64,000 nucleotides of DNA. It comes from JAJVID01 sp963743425 (lineage in GTDB: Bacteria > Acidobacteriota > Blastocatellia > RBC074). Numbering within the stretch: position 1 is the stretch's first letter; every line of letters starts with the position of its first letter. Location: the NCBI GenBank assembly GCA_963743425.1, contig CAVUPU010000004.1:124001-188000 (forward strand), written 5' to 3'. Below are positions 9,076 to 18,369 of the stretch, in pieces. Under the pieces are notes generated by a model. It had not been told where the DNA came from and searched no databases. It was given only the letters and a program-made list of their open reading frames with translations. A program made the position numbers and the translations under genes.

Positions 9076-9873
9076 TCACAGTTCAATCCAATCGCTCGGG
9101 CCGTCATAACAGGCGACCTTGACGCGTTTCTCGGCGTTGGCCGAAAAGAGCGGCGAGCGGGCTTCGAGAGCCTGAATCGCCGCGAGTCTGGCGATCGCCG
9201 GGTGGTTCGTATTGCGCGACAGGTGCGCGAGCACGATGTGCTCGGCCTTATCGTCGAAATCCTCGCGCAGGAACCGGGCCATCTCGTCGTTCGACGTGTG
9301 CCCCTGACGGCTCATGATCCGCTGCTTCAATGTCCAGGGATAGAACGAGCAGGCGCGCAGCATCTCGACCTCGTGATTCGCTTCGATGACCAGGACGTCC
9401 GAACCGCGCAGCGCCGCGGCGGCCAGCGCGTTGATATATCCCAGATCGACCGCGATGCCCATTTTGACGCCATTCGCCTCGACAGTGAAGGCCATCGGGT
9501 CGGCGGCGTCGTGCGGGATCGCAAACGGACTGAAACGGAACGCCCCGATCTCGAAATCTTGCGAGGACGAGATGGCCTCGCCCCGGCGAATGAATTTTAC
9601 CTTTTCGCCCAGTTTGCATGCTTCGAGCGCGGCGTCCGAGATATAGATCCGCGTGTTCAGCGTCTTCGAGAGCGCCACAAGCCCTCGCATGTGGTCGCTG
9701 TGTTCGTGCGTGACGACGATGGCGTCGAGTCGCGCCGGGTCTTCGCCGACAGCCTGAATGCGCCTGATCGTCTCTCGCGCGCTCAAGCCGCAATCGACCA
9801 ATACACGCGCGCCACCCGCGACTATCAGAGTCGCATTACCCGAACTACCGCTGGCGAGTATGCAAACGCGCAT
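9076..9873 (-). CDS. MBL-fold hydrolase of YycJ/WalJ type
   Basis: A 265-residue cytosolic protein. The metallo-beta-lactamase motif is intact: THEHSDH near residues 55-61, and further histidine/aspartate ligands in AIPHDAADP and AVDLGYI. MRVCILASGSSGNATLI at the start is characteristic of the YycJ (WalJ) branch, an exonuclease-like family linked to DNA processing and cell-wall regulation in Firmicutes. Length matches the family (about 260). It ends 24 bases from the upstream side of the VWFA gene on the same strand. Its own upstream region holds two tandem copies of a REP-like sequence. Confidence 0.88.
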   Translation of the reverse strand: MRVCILASGSSGNATLIVAGGARVLVDCGLSARETIRRIQAVGEDPARLDAIVVTHEHSDHMRGLVALSKTLNTRIYISDAALEACKLGEKVKFIRRGEAISSSQDFEIGAFRFSPFAIPHDAADPMAFTVEANGVKMGIAVDLGYINALAAAALRGSDVLVIEANHEVEMLRACSFYPWTLKQRIMSRQGHTSNDEMARFLREDFDDKAEHIVLAHLSRNTNHPAIARLAAIQALEARSPLFSANAEKRVKVACYDGPSDWIEL

Positions 9874-10194
9874 CGGAAAAAATGAGATTTACAAATGATG
9901 ACTAAAACGAGCGCGCATCTTAACACACCACTCTTCGAATCAGTACCGCGACCGGTAGGGAGCGGCGATGATTGCTTGCATAAACTCTTCGAATCAGTAC
10001 CGCGACCGGTAGGGAGCGGCGATGATTGCTTGCATAAATCAGATTGCGGGAACAAAATACCTTGCCGCATCGAGGAGTCTAAAATCAAATCGACAGTCTT
10101 CAATCAGCGCCGCAACCGTTAGCGAACGGCCGAGCGTATTTACAGCCGCTCCCTAACGGTCGCGGCGCTAAAAAAAATTGGAAAAGGATCGGAC
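9874..10194. repeat. 54-bp tandem duplication of a REP arm, plus a REP-like hairpin before the dipeptidase
   Basis: Two identical 54-base copies, 9931-9984 and 9985-10038, each containing AATCAGTACCGCGACCGGTA. A separate imperfect hairpin, arms about 10104-10130 and 10145-10170 (core CCGCAACCGTTAGCGAACGG), ends 24 bases before the dipeptidase ATG. The interval lies between divergent genes and must contain their promoters; no gene is seen. Confidence 0.9.
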
Positions 10195-11481
10195 ATGCCC
10201 AAAAGGATTCTTGCGCTCATCATCGTGTTCGCCTGCGCGCTTGTCTCGCGGCACGCGGCCTTCTCGCAATCCCAATCATCCACGACCGAGGACGCGAAGC
10301 TACGCGAGCGCGCGGTGAAATTGCACCGCGAAGCGATTGTTTTAGACACGCACAACGACATAACCTCTGCGATCACCGATGAAGGCTTCGATCTAGGCGC
10401 ACGCGACACGAGCGGCAGAACTCAGACCGACATCCCGCGAATGAAGGAGGGCGGATTGGACGCCGAATTCTTCGCCATCTACGTCGCGGCCAGTTACGCG
10501 CGCAACGGCGGATCGGCGCGTCGCGCGCTGGATATGATCGACGGCGTCTACGAACAGGCGCGCCGCCATCCCGAATCGCTCGAAATGGCTTTCACATCTG
10601 ATGACATCCGCCGCATTCATAAAACCGGTAAGATCGCCGCGCTGATGGGCATCGAGGGCGGGCACGCGATTGAAGACAGCCTCTTGGCGCTGCGGCAGTT
10701 CTACCGGCTCGGCGTGCGGTATATGACCTTGACTCATACCAACACCAACAACTGGGCCGATTCGTCGGGCGACATCAATAATCCGAACGTCAAACATCAC
10801 AACGGGCTTAGCGATTTCGGGCGTGAAGTCGTGCGCGAGATGAACCGGCTCGGAATGATGGTGGACATCTCGCACGTCTCGGACAAAACATTCTGGGACG
10901 CGATTGAAACGAGCCAGGCGCCGGTGATCGCCTCGCATTCGTCGGCGCGCGCGTTGACGGACGTGCCGCGAAACATGACCGACGACATGCTCCGGGCCGT
11001 GGCGAAAAAAGGCGGCGTCGTGATGGTCAATTTCGGCAAGAGTTTCGTCAACACCAAATACGTCAAGCCCAGCCCTGAAATACAGGCGAAGATGGACGAG
11101 ATTCGCAATCAATATAGCGGCGACCGGACGACGATGCGCGCCAAGCTGCGCGAGTTGCAAGGCCCGCCACCGCAGGTCACGCTCGACATGCTGATCGACC
11201 ACTTCGTTCACATCGCCAAAGTCGCCGGCGTTGACCACGTGGGCATCGGCTCCGATTTCGACGGCGTCGGCGGCCAATTGCCCGAAGGTATGGAAGACAT
11301 CTCGAAATTGCCCGCGATCGCTTACGAGCTGCTCAAACGCGGCTATTCGGACGTCGACGTGAAGAAGGTCCTGGGCGAAAATTTCCTGCGCACGATGGCC
11401 GAAGTCGAGCGCGTGGCGAAAAGGTTGCAGGCTTCAGGCGCGAAACCTTCGACGGCGAAGATCGGCGCGGCAGCTAACTAG
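10195..11481 (+). CDS. Membrane-dipeptidase family (M19) zinc peptidase, secreted
   Basis: A 428-residue precursor with a Sec signal peptide (probable cut after AAFSQS). M19 enzymes, relatives of renal dipeptidase, hydrolyse dipeptides including Cys-Gly and some D-amino-acid dipeptides. The zinc ligands are all seen: H and D in DTHNDI, E in MGIEGGHAIE, H in DISHVSD and H in ASHSSARAL; GIGSDFDGV is a further conserved loop. A good AAAGGA ribosome site lies just before the ATG. The next gene, 20 bases on, is a close paralogue, and a gamma-glutamyltransferase follows, so the trio probably acts on gamma-glutamyl peptides outside the cytoplasm. Confidence 0.93.
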   Translation: MPKRILALIIVFACALVSRHAAFSQSQSSTTEDAKLRERAVKLHREAIVLDTHNDITSAITDEGFDLGARDTSGRTQTDIPRMKEGGLDAEFFAIYVAASYARNGGSARRALDMIDGVYEQARRHPESLEMAFTSDDIRRIHKTGKIAALMGIEGGHAIEDSLLALRQFYRLGVRYMTLTHTNTNNWADSSGDINNPNVKHHNGLSDFGREVVREMNRLGMMVDISHVSDKTFWDAIETSQAPVIASHSSARALTDVPRNMTDDMLRAVAKKGGVVMVNFGKSFVNTKYVKPSPEIQAKMDEIRNQYSGDRTTMRAKLRELQGPPPQVTLDMLIDHFVHIAKVAGVDHVGIGSDFDGVGGQLPEGMEDISKLPAIAYELLKRGYSDVDVKKVLGENFLRTMAEVERVAKRLQASGAKPSTAKIGAAAN

Positions 11482-11501
11482 ATCGGTTTTCTATCGAATA
11501 T

Positions 11502-12704
11502 ATGAAACATTGGATCGCATCATTCCTTTTACTTCTTTTGGCAGGATGTTCATTGTTTACGGCGGAAGACTCTCAGACTGAAGACGCGAAGCTGCGCGAG
11601 CGCGCAATGAAGTTGCACCGCGAAGCGATTGTCGTGGACACGCACAACGACGTCACATCGGCGATCACCGACGAGGGCTTCGATCTCGGCGCGCGCGACA
11701 CGAGCGGCAAGATTCAGACCGACATTCCGCGAATGAAGGAAGGCGGGTTGGACGCCGATTTCTTCGCCATCTACGTCGCGGCCAAATACGCCAAAGAAGG
11801 CGGGGCCGCGCGCCGCGCGATGGATATGATCGACGGCGTCTATGAGCAGGCGCGCCGCCATCCCGAATCGCTCGAAATGGCGTTTACCTCCGACGACATC
11901 CGCCGCATTCATAAGACCGGCAAGATCGCCGCGCTGATGGGCATCGAAGGCGGGCACGCGATTGAAGACAGCCTTTCGGCGCTGCGACAGTTTTACCGGC
12001 TCGGCGTGCGGTATATGACCCTGACGCACACGAACACCAACAACTGGGCTGATTCCGCCGGAGGCATCAACAATCCGGCTGAGAGACGGCACGGCGGGTT
12101 GAGCGATTTCGGACGCGAGGTAGTGCGCGAGATGAACCGGCTCGGAATGATGGTGGACGTCTCGCACGTGGCCGACGAAACCTTCTCCGACGTGATCGAA
12201 ACCACAAAGGCCCCGGTCATCGCTTCGCACTCATCCTGCCGCGCGCTGACCAACGTCCCGCGCAATCTGACCGACGAGATGCTCAAAGCCTTGACCCAAA
12301 ACCGCGGCGTCGTGATGATCAACTTCTACAACGGCTTCATCAACACCGAATACGCCAGGCCGGGAATGCCCGCGCCGGCGAAGCCTGCAACCGCCGCGAC
12401 GATGGACATGCTGATGCGACACTTCGAACACGCGATCAAAGTGGCCGGCGTAGATCACGTGGGCATCGGCTCCGATTTCGACGGCGTTGACGGAATGCTG
12501 CCCGGCGGGATGGAAGACGTTTCAAAGCTGCCCGTGATCGCTTACGAGTTGCTCAAACGCGGCTATTCCGACGCCGACGTGAAGAAAGTTCTGGGGGAGA
12601 ACCTGCTGCGGGTGATGGCCGAAGTCGAAGGGGCGGCCAGGAAGGCGCAGGCCTCGGGCGCCAAGCCGTCATTCGCGAAGATCAATCCGGCGAAATCGCC
12701 ATAA
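11502..12704 (+). CDS. Membrane-dipeptidase family (M19) zinc peptidase, lipoprotein
   Basis: A 400-residue tandem paralogue of the preceding gene, nearly identical over long stretches. The export signal differs: FLLLLLAGCSLF is a lipobox with the lipid-attached Cys at residue 16, so this copy should be membrane-anchored whereas its sister is soluble. All zinc ligands are kept (DTHNDV, EGGHAIE, DVSHVAD, ASHSSCRAL). It lacks about 28 residues present in the sister between the GFINTEY region and the DMLMRHF helix. A recent tandem duplication followed by a signal-peptide swap is the likely history. Confidence 0.93.
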   Translation: MKHWIASFLLLLLAGCSLFTAEDSQTEDAKLRERAMKLHREAIVVDTHNDVTSAITDEGFDLGARDTSGKIQTDIPRMKEGGLDADFFAIYVAAKYAKEGGAARRAMDMIDGVYEQARRHPESLEMAFTSDDIRRIHKTGKIAALMGIEGGHAIEDSLSALRQFYRLGVRYMTLTHTNTNNWADSAGGINNPAERRHGGLSDFGREVVREMNRLGMMVDVSHVADETFSDVIETTKAPVIASHSSCRALTNVPRNLTDEMLKALTQNRGVVMINFYNGFINTEYARPGMPAPAKPATAATMDMLMRHFEHAIKVAGVDHVGIGSDFDGVDGMLPGGMEDVSKLPVIAYELLKRGYSDADVKKVLGENLLRVMAEVEGAARKAQASGAKPSFAKINPAKSP

Positions 12705-12715
12705 AAAACAAAATT

Positions 12716-12804
12716 CAGGTTTCAGGTGTCAGGTGTCAGGTGTCAGTAAAAGAGTGAATTCGCAGATTCCTACCTGAAACCTGAAACCTGAAACCTGAAA
12801 CCTG
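12716..12804. repeat. Inverted heptamer array (CAGGTTT type) before ggt
   Basis: Left arm of CAGGTTT/CAGGTGT units (12716-12746), right arm of CCTGAAA units (12771-12804). It ends 12 bases before the ATG, directly against the GGAG ribosome site. The same unit is used at 39287-39395. Confidence 0.9.
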
Positions 12805-12816
12805 TGGAGAAAGATT

Positions 12817-14496
12817 ATGCTCCGCATGAAGACTGTAGCCTTGACTGTCGTCACAATTCTCTTCGCTTGCTCTATGATCCCAGTCAATTCGCAGAATCAG
12901 ATCGGTGACAAGCCCGCCTTGACGGGCGGCAAGACGCGTTCGGCGGTTCGCGCGATGAACGGGATGATTGCGACCAGCCAGCCGCTGGCTTCGGCTGCCG
13001 GACTTCGCATTCTGCAACAGGGCGGCAACGCGATTGACGCTGCGGTCGCGGCCGCGGCCGTGCTCTGCGTGGTCGAACCGATGATGGTCGGTCCCGGCGG
13101 CGACATGTTCGCAATCGTCTGGGACGCAAAGCGCAAAGAGCTGAAAGGTCTCAACGCCAGCGGTCGCTCGCCGTCGACCATCAGTATTGATGAACTGAAG
13201 CGACGCGGCGTTGATCGAATGCCGTCGCACGGAATCCACACCGTCACGGTTCCGGGCGCGGTTGACGGATGGGCGAAGCTGCTGGAGCGATACGGAACGA
13301 TGAAGCTGGCGCAGGTCTTGCAGCCCGCCATCGAATACGCCGAGCGCGGATTCCCCGTCACCGACGTCATCGCCGCCGACTGGCAGACCGGATTGGGCCA
13401 CAAAGATCAGCCCGATTTCGCCGCGACTTATCTGCCACAGGGCAGACCGCCTGAGCCGGGCGAAATCTTCGTCAACAAAAATCTGGCCGGCACGCTGAAG
13501 AAGATCGCCGCCGAGGGGCCAGAGGCCTTCTATCGCGGCGAGATCGCGTCCAAGATCGTCAAGTTCGCGCAGGAGAATGGCGGGCTGCACACGCCGCGCG
13601 ATTTCGCCAACCAGACGTCGAACTGGGTCGACCCGATCAGCGTGAATTATCGCGGCTACACCGTCTACGAGATACCGCCGAACACGCAGGGTCTGGCCGC
13701 GCTCGAAATGCTCAACATTCTGGAAGGTTTCGACCTCGGCAAGCTCGGCCACAACACAGCCGAGTATCTGCACCTGCTGGTCGAAGCCAAGAAGCTGGCG
13801 TTCATTGACCGCGCGCGCCACATCGCCGACCCGGCGTTTTACCAGGCGCCGCTCGACAAACTGCTCTCGAAAGAATATGCGGCGGAGATGCGCAAGCGCA
13901 TCGACGCGGGGCGCGTCGCCGACAGGTCGGCGACCGAACCGGGCGGCGGCGAAGACACCGTTTACCTGACGGTGGTTGATAAAGACCGCAACGTCGTCTC
14001 CTTCATCCAGAGCATCTTCAGCGCGTTCGGATCGGGTCTGGTCGCGGGCGACACCGGGATCATCCTGCACAATCGCGGCGCGGGATTTTCATTCAACCCG
14101 CAATCGCCCAACCGGCTCGAAGGCGGTAAACGCCCCTTCCACACGATCATTCCCGCGATGGTCCTTAAAGACGGCAAGCCATGGCTCACATTCGGCGTGA
14201 TGGGCGGCGATATGCAGGCGCAAGGGCACGTCCAGGTCCTGCTCAACATCATCGATTTCGGGATGGACGTTCAGCGGGCGGGCGAGCAACCGCGCTTCAG
14301 ACACTTCGACAGCGGACTCGCGCTCGAATCGTCGATCGGCGCTGACGCGCGAAAGGCGCTCGAAGCCAAGGGTCATCTGCTGACGATGTCGCCGGGAATG
14401 TTCGGCGGCTATCAGGCGATTATGATCGATCCGAAGACGGGCGCGCTCTTCGGAGGATCGGACCCGCGCAAAGACGGCTGCGCGATCGGGTGGTAA
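12817..14496 (+). CDS. ggt: Gamma-glutamyltransferase, secreted
   Basis: A 559-residue proenzyme with a Sec signal peptide (hydrophobic 6-18, cut near VNSQ). The autoprocessing site is GGGEDTVYLTVVDKD, with the nucleophile at about Thr381; the usual second Thr and His are replaced by Val and Tyr. GGNAIDAAVAAAAVLCVVEP, GPGGDMFAIVWD and SGLVAGDTGIILHNRG are standard family motifs. It hydrolyses or transfers the gamma-glutamyl group of glutathione and related peptides. GGAGAAAGATT before the ATG supports the start. Two M19 dipeptidases precede it on the same strand; in known glutathione breakdown a GGT product, Cys-Gly, is the dipeptidase substrate. Confidence 0.94.
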   Translation: MLRMKTVALTVVTILFACSMIPVNSQNQIGDKPALTGGKTRSAVRAMNGMIATSQPLASAAGLRILQQGGNAIDAAVAAAAVLCVVEPMMVGPGGDMFAIVWDAKRKELKGLNASGRSPSTISIDELKRRGVDRMPSHGIHTVTVPGAVDGWAKLLERYGTMKLAQVLQPAIEYAERGFPVTDVIAADWQTGLGHKDQPDFAATYLPQGRPPEPGEIFVNKNLAGTLKKIAAEGPEAFYRGEIASKIVKFAQENGGLHTPRDFANQTSNWVDPISVNYRGYTVYEIPPNTQGLAALEMLNILEGFDLGKLGHNTAEYLHLLVEAKKLAFIDRARHIADPAFYQAPLDKLLSKEYAAEMRKRIDAGRVADRSATEPGGGEDTVYLTVVDKDRNVVSFIQSIFSAFGSGLVAGDTGIILHNRGAGFSFNPQSPNRLEGGKRPFHTIIPAMVLKDGKPWLTFGVMGGDMQAQGHVQVLLNIIDFGMDVQRAGEQPRFRHFDSGLALESSIGADARKALEAKGHLLTMSPGMFGGYQAIMIDPKTGALFGGSDPRKDGCAIGW

Positions 14497-14542
14497 GAGC
14501 GGGACAGACTTGAGTCTTTGAGAAATAAATGCAACAACGCCG

Positions 14543-14632
14543 TACAACGTAGAGGCAGACCTGAGTGTGGGGCCCCGGATTTGCGACTTTCAGAGCCGGG
14601 GCAGACCTGAGTGTGGGGCCCCTACGTTGGGT
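14543..14632. repeat. Direct repeats within a weak inverted repeat
   Basis: Two copies of GGCAGACCTGAGTGTGGGGC at 14554-14573 and 14600-14619, flanked by CAACGTAG and its complement CTACGTTG. It lies downstream of ggt and downstream of the convergent gene. No T-run terminator is apparent. Confidence 0.75.
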
Positions 14633-14679
14633 TTGCGTTATTTATTCAAAGGCCATATGTCTCTCCCACTTTTGCCAGA

Positions 14680-16186
14680 TCATTTCGGCTGGTTAACTTT
14701 GACGTCGGCGATGATTTCAATCGCGTCATTTTTCGCGCCGACGCGCATGTTGGAAAGCATGTAGCCGAGGTTACGTCTTTCGGTTATGTGCGGGTTGCCG
14801 CCGGCGTCGATCTCAATTTTGCGCGGCAATGAAATCTCGCGGTCGAAGAATGACGGCAGCTCGATTCGGTTCAGCCACTTATCGGCTTGCGCGACCGGCC
14901 GGCGGTCGAACCACACGTCATGCCCGGCGACCTTCAAATTGAACCGGACGTCGATCGGCAGTGTGGAACCCGGCGCGGCGCGCAGAAAAATCTTCTTCCC
15001 TTCGCCGACGAATTCCAGCGGCAAAGACTGATCCTTGATCGAGAAGGTCATGCGCGGCGAGATGGCGTAAGGCACGCCGTATTCGCGCCCGCGCAGCCGC
15101 GCGTCCACTTCGCCCTGCCCGCTCAACCTCACCGTGACCTTTCCATCCGCGATGCTCTCGATGTCGAGTTGCGTTAGGTCCGCGCGTCCCTCGCCGCTCT
15201 CGACGTCGGTGTAATTCGTGACATTGACGATCACGTTGACCTCTTCCGAGCGGATGCGCCCGCGCTTGAGGCGGATGTCGAAATCGGCGTTATGCGCCGC
15301 GGTCATCTGCGTGAGCAGCGCGTTGATCAGGCGGCGGCTCAACACCGCGCGAAAGTCGCCGCCCGAATTCAAACCCTCGCTCATCCGCGCGATCTCGGCT
15401 TCGAGCGCCATAGGATCGTTGTCGTTCCCGCCCGCGCCCACGCCCCCATAGGACACCGGGATCGCCTTCGCCGTGGCGTCCTGGTTTAGCCGCAGCGAGA
15501 TCACGGCGCGTTTATCGAGCGCGAGCAGAGACGTGACGGCGAATTTAAACGGCGCCTGGTATTCAGGCGTCGAAATCTCCATCGGCAAATCGCCCCCGAC
15601 GTCGAAGCGCCCCGCCGGAACCCGCATCGTCTCTGCGATCTCCATCGGGATTTCAATCGCGGGCAATTCGTCGTTCCACGTCGCCGGATCGAGCCATTTA
15701 CCGAAGAGCGTCTTCAGAAAGAGGGTTGAAAGCCCCCCGTTCATCAACTTCACATCGGTGATCCGGAGCGGCAATCGCAGCGCGCCTTTTTCAAACTCGC
15801 CGCTGTTGATCCGTCCGATCAGTTGCAGGTTGATCGTCCGTGACGATTTCGCCTGGATTCCGATTTTGAAGATCGCCGCGCCCGCTTTCAGCTCGCTCTC
15901 GACCGAGGTCAGCTTCAACACGCCGCCGTTCGACAGCAGAAATTCAAGTCCCACGATCTGTTGCGCCGCTTCGGAGATCGCGCGCTCGCTCAATATCACC
16001 ACGACATCCGAATCGCGAAGCGGGTCGGACAAGCTGTAGCTGGTCGCGCAGCCTGCGGAGTTCATTCAAACGTTCGGCGTCGCCGATCTGTTGGCCGAAG
16101 ACGGACTGCGCTTCGATGAACAAACAGAAGATCGCCGAGAAGATGGCAAAGGCCAGTCGCATTTTTTTGGAGGTCGGATTTCGCAT
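14680..16186 (-). pseudogene. Secreted beta-rich protein of unknown function, single frameshift
   Basis: Two overlapping frames make one protein of about 500 residues. The first (from 16186) gives a signal peptide, FAIFSAIFCLFIEAQSVFG, and ERLNELRRLRDQLQL. The second carries on as SDPLRDSDVVVILSERAISE to the stop at 14680. Removing one base near 16035 would join them. The body alternates short strands and polar loops, as in secreted or membrane-associated lipid-binding beta proteins, but no domain is recognised. The C-terminus ends with IEIIADVKVNQPK. The extra base may be an assembly error, since the remaining 1.4 kb is fully open. Confidence 0.6.
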
Positions 16187-16331
16187 AACCGTTTAGGGAT
16201 TAATGGAGGCGGCGTCATTATAACCGCACAGGCTACTCAGCCGCGATAGGGTTGTGTTATATAGTGTTCATTCGTGGTTGAAATTCTCTTTCTTGAAATC
16301 TTTATTTGACGGGCATTCAGCAATATTTCAC

Positions 16332-16420
16332 TGAGTCAGTATCGCGAGCGGTAGAGAGCAAGCCTCCCAAGCAAGCTGATCATCGGAGCGCCGCTCGTTA
16401 CCGCTCGCGGTACTGACTCA
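16332..16420. repeat. REP-like hairpin before the symporter
   Basis: 28-base arms (16332-16359 and 16393-16420; core GTCAGTATCGCGAGCGGTAG) around a 33-base centre containing TGATCATCGGAGCGCC. It ends nine bases before the ATG; the AAGGA ribosome site overlaps its edge. The centre resembles single copies at 635-683 and 3861-3889. Confidence 0.9.
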
Positions 16421-16429
16421 AGGACGACA

Positions 16430-17911
16430 ATGAGCGGACTATCCAAACTCGATCTGGCGGTCATCGTCGCTTATCTCGCCGGAATTACGGCCTTCGGGCT
16501 GTATGTGTCGCGCCGCGTCAAGGACACTGAAGGTTTTTTCATGGGCAATCGCCGGTTCGGCAAATCGCTGATGATCGCGCAGGCGCTGACCACGGGCACG
16601 CGCGCCGATTACGCCATCGGCGTGGCCGGCGCGTCTTACGAAATCGGAATGGCAGGCATCTGGTACCAGTGGATGTACATCTTCTCGACGCCTTTCTTCT
16701 GGCTGCTTTCGCCGATCTTCCGCCGGATGCGCTATACGACGACAGCCGATTTTTTTGAAGAGCGCTTCAGCAAATCTTTGGGCGTCGGTTATTCGTTCTT
16801 CGCGCTCTACCTGTTTATGTTGTGGCAGGGGACGATCATCAAAGGCGCTGCGCTGACGATAGCGGGCATTACAGGCGTCTCCGAAACATGGATCATCTGG
16901 GGCGTCACCGCATTGTTCGTGCTATTCGGCGTGGCCGGCGGGCTTGTCGCGACTGTCAACACCGATTTCATTCAGGGCATCTTCATCATCATCCTGTCGT
17001 TTATGCTGATCCCATTCGGGCTGAGCGCGGCCGGCGGTTTTTCAGGATTGCACGCCAGACTCGATCCGCAGATGTTTTCGCTGCTCGCTGAAAAAGAGTT
17101 GTCGCTGTTTCCGGTGACGATGCTCATTGTCAGCGGTCTGGTCGGCATCGTGGCGCAACCGCATCACATGGCCGTCGCGGGCAGCGGCAAGACCGAAATG
17201 AACTGCCGCGTCGGATGGTGCTACGGCAACTTCATCAAGCGACTCTGCACCATCGGCTGGGCGCTGACCGGAGTCATCGCCGCAGCGCTGTTCGCGGGCG
17301 CGTACGATCGCGATAGCCGCGAGCTTGTCTTCGGCGCGATGATCAAGCAGTTGCTGCCGTCGGGTCTGATCGGCTTGATGATCGCGGCGATCATCGGAAC
17401 GGTGATCGCGTCCTGCGCGGCGTTCATGGTCTCAGGCTCGGCGCTCTTCACGCGCAACCTGTACAAAAAATTTCTGAAACCCGCGGCCGACGATGCGCAT
17501 TACCTGCTCGTGGGCCGCATCGTTTCAGCCGCGCTGACCATCGGCAGTCTGCTCTTCGCCCTTTACATGCCCTCGGTAGTCGGGGCCACCGTTCATTTCG
17601 TCACCATCGTGGCGTTTGTCGGCATCCCGATGTGGGTCGGCATCGTCTGGGCGCGGGCGAATTCAATGGGCGCATGGGCAAGCATCCTCGGCAGTTCTAC
17701 GATGTTCTTCGCCGCGCGAAAGATCGGCTGGGGACAGGGCGGGCAACTGCTCTCGGCTTTGCTGGTCGGTTTTGCGCTGGCGATCATCGTCAGCCTGGCG
17801 ACGCAGCCTGAACCGGCTGATCGTTTGCAGCGATTTTTCACGTTGTTGCACACGCCAGTCGGTGAAGAGAAAAACCTCGAACGCGCTGAGTTGAAAGCCG
17901 TAGCTGATTGA
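16430..17911 (+). CDS. Sodium:solute symporter family transporter
   Basis: A 493-residue integral membrane protein with at least twelve hydrophobic segments. The N-terminus LDLAVIVAYLAGITAFGLYVSRR and the following TEGFFMGNRRFGKSLMIAQA are typical of the SSS family, which couples solute import to sodium entry. The segment TGTRADYAIGVAGASYEIGMAG lies where the family lines its substrate site. Substrate cannot be read from sequence. The next two genes encode a small membrane protein and NagA, so an amino sugar or related sugar is a possible cargo. A REP-like hairpin abuts the ribosome site. Confidence 0.9.
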   Translation: MSGLSKLDLAVIVAYLAGITAFGLYVSRRVKDTEGFFMGNRRFGKSLMIAQALTTGTRADYAIGVAGASYEIGMAGIWYQWMYIFSTPFFWLLSPIFRRMRYTTTADFFEERFSKSLGVGYSFFALYLFMLWQGTIIKGAALTIAGITGVSETWIIWGVTALFVLFGVAGGLVATVNTDFIQGIFIIILSFMLIPFGLSAAGGFSGLHARLDPQMFSLLAEKELSLFPVTMLIVSGLVGIVAQPHHMAVAGSGKTEMNCRVGWCYGNFIKRLCTIGWALTGVIAAALFAGAYDRDSRELVFGAMIKQLLPSGLIGLMIAAIIGTVIASCAAFMVSGSALFTRNLYKKFLKPAADDAHYLLVGRIVSAALTIGSLLFALYMPSVVGATVHFVTIVAFVGIPMWVGIVWARANSMGAWASILGSSTMFFAARKIGWGQGGQLLSALLVGFALAIIVSLATQPEPADRLQRFFTLLHTPVGEEKNLERAELKAVAD

Positions 17912-17956
17912 TATCCGACAAACTGATGGTGTTTGAAAAATAACCACAACTACAAT

Positions 17957-18023
17957 GTAGGGGCGCGTATTCCGCGCCCAAGAGCCTCGATCACGGACGC
18001 GGGCGGGGAATACCCGCCCCTAC
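17957..18023. repeat. Inverted repeat of GTAGGGGCG type
   Basis: GTAGGGGCGCGTATTCCGCG (17957-17976) pairs imperfectly with GGGAATACCCGCCCCTAC (18006-18023). It lies 104 bases before the ATG of the small membrane protein. Confidence 0.8.
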
Positions 18024-18126
18024 GCTGTTGTCCCAGTTGCTTTTCAAAAGTCATAAGTTCGTCGTGACTTCATCAGCGAGTTACTCGGAAGAAACTCAAG
18101 ATTTCCATCAATCAACCAGGAACGAA

Positions 18127-18369
18127 ATGAAAGTCGAAGAGAACAAGATCACTTCTGAGACACAGAAGATTTCAGACATCGCGCCTCCGATCCCGCGCTC
18201 GAAGCTGGAAGAGGAAGGCCATTCGCTGCTGATCGTCGATTTGCTGCGACTGGCGCGAACGTTCAGTTACCGGCGCTATCGTCTGGATGTGATCGGATTT
18301 CTGCTGGCCTGGTTGTGGGTCGTGTTGCTGCTTGCGCTGGGATACTGGGTCACGAGGATCGGAGCTTGA
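18127..18369 (+). CDS. Small single-pass membrane protein, possible transporter partner
   Basis: An 80-residue protein with a polar, Lys/Glu-rich N-terminal half and one transmembrane segment near residues 54-75 (VIGFLLAWLWVVLLLALGYW). AGGAAC before the ATG supports the start; a longer frame begins inside the upstream repeat region. Its stop is followed immediately by the nagA ATG. Small one-helix partners occur with several symporter families, so it may be an accessory of the transporter upstream. No family is recognised. Confidence 0.55.
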   Translation: MKVEENKITSETQKISDIAPPIPRSKLEEEGHSLLIVDLLRLARTFSYRRYRLDVIGFLLAWLWVVLLLALGYWVTRIGA

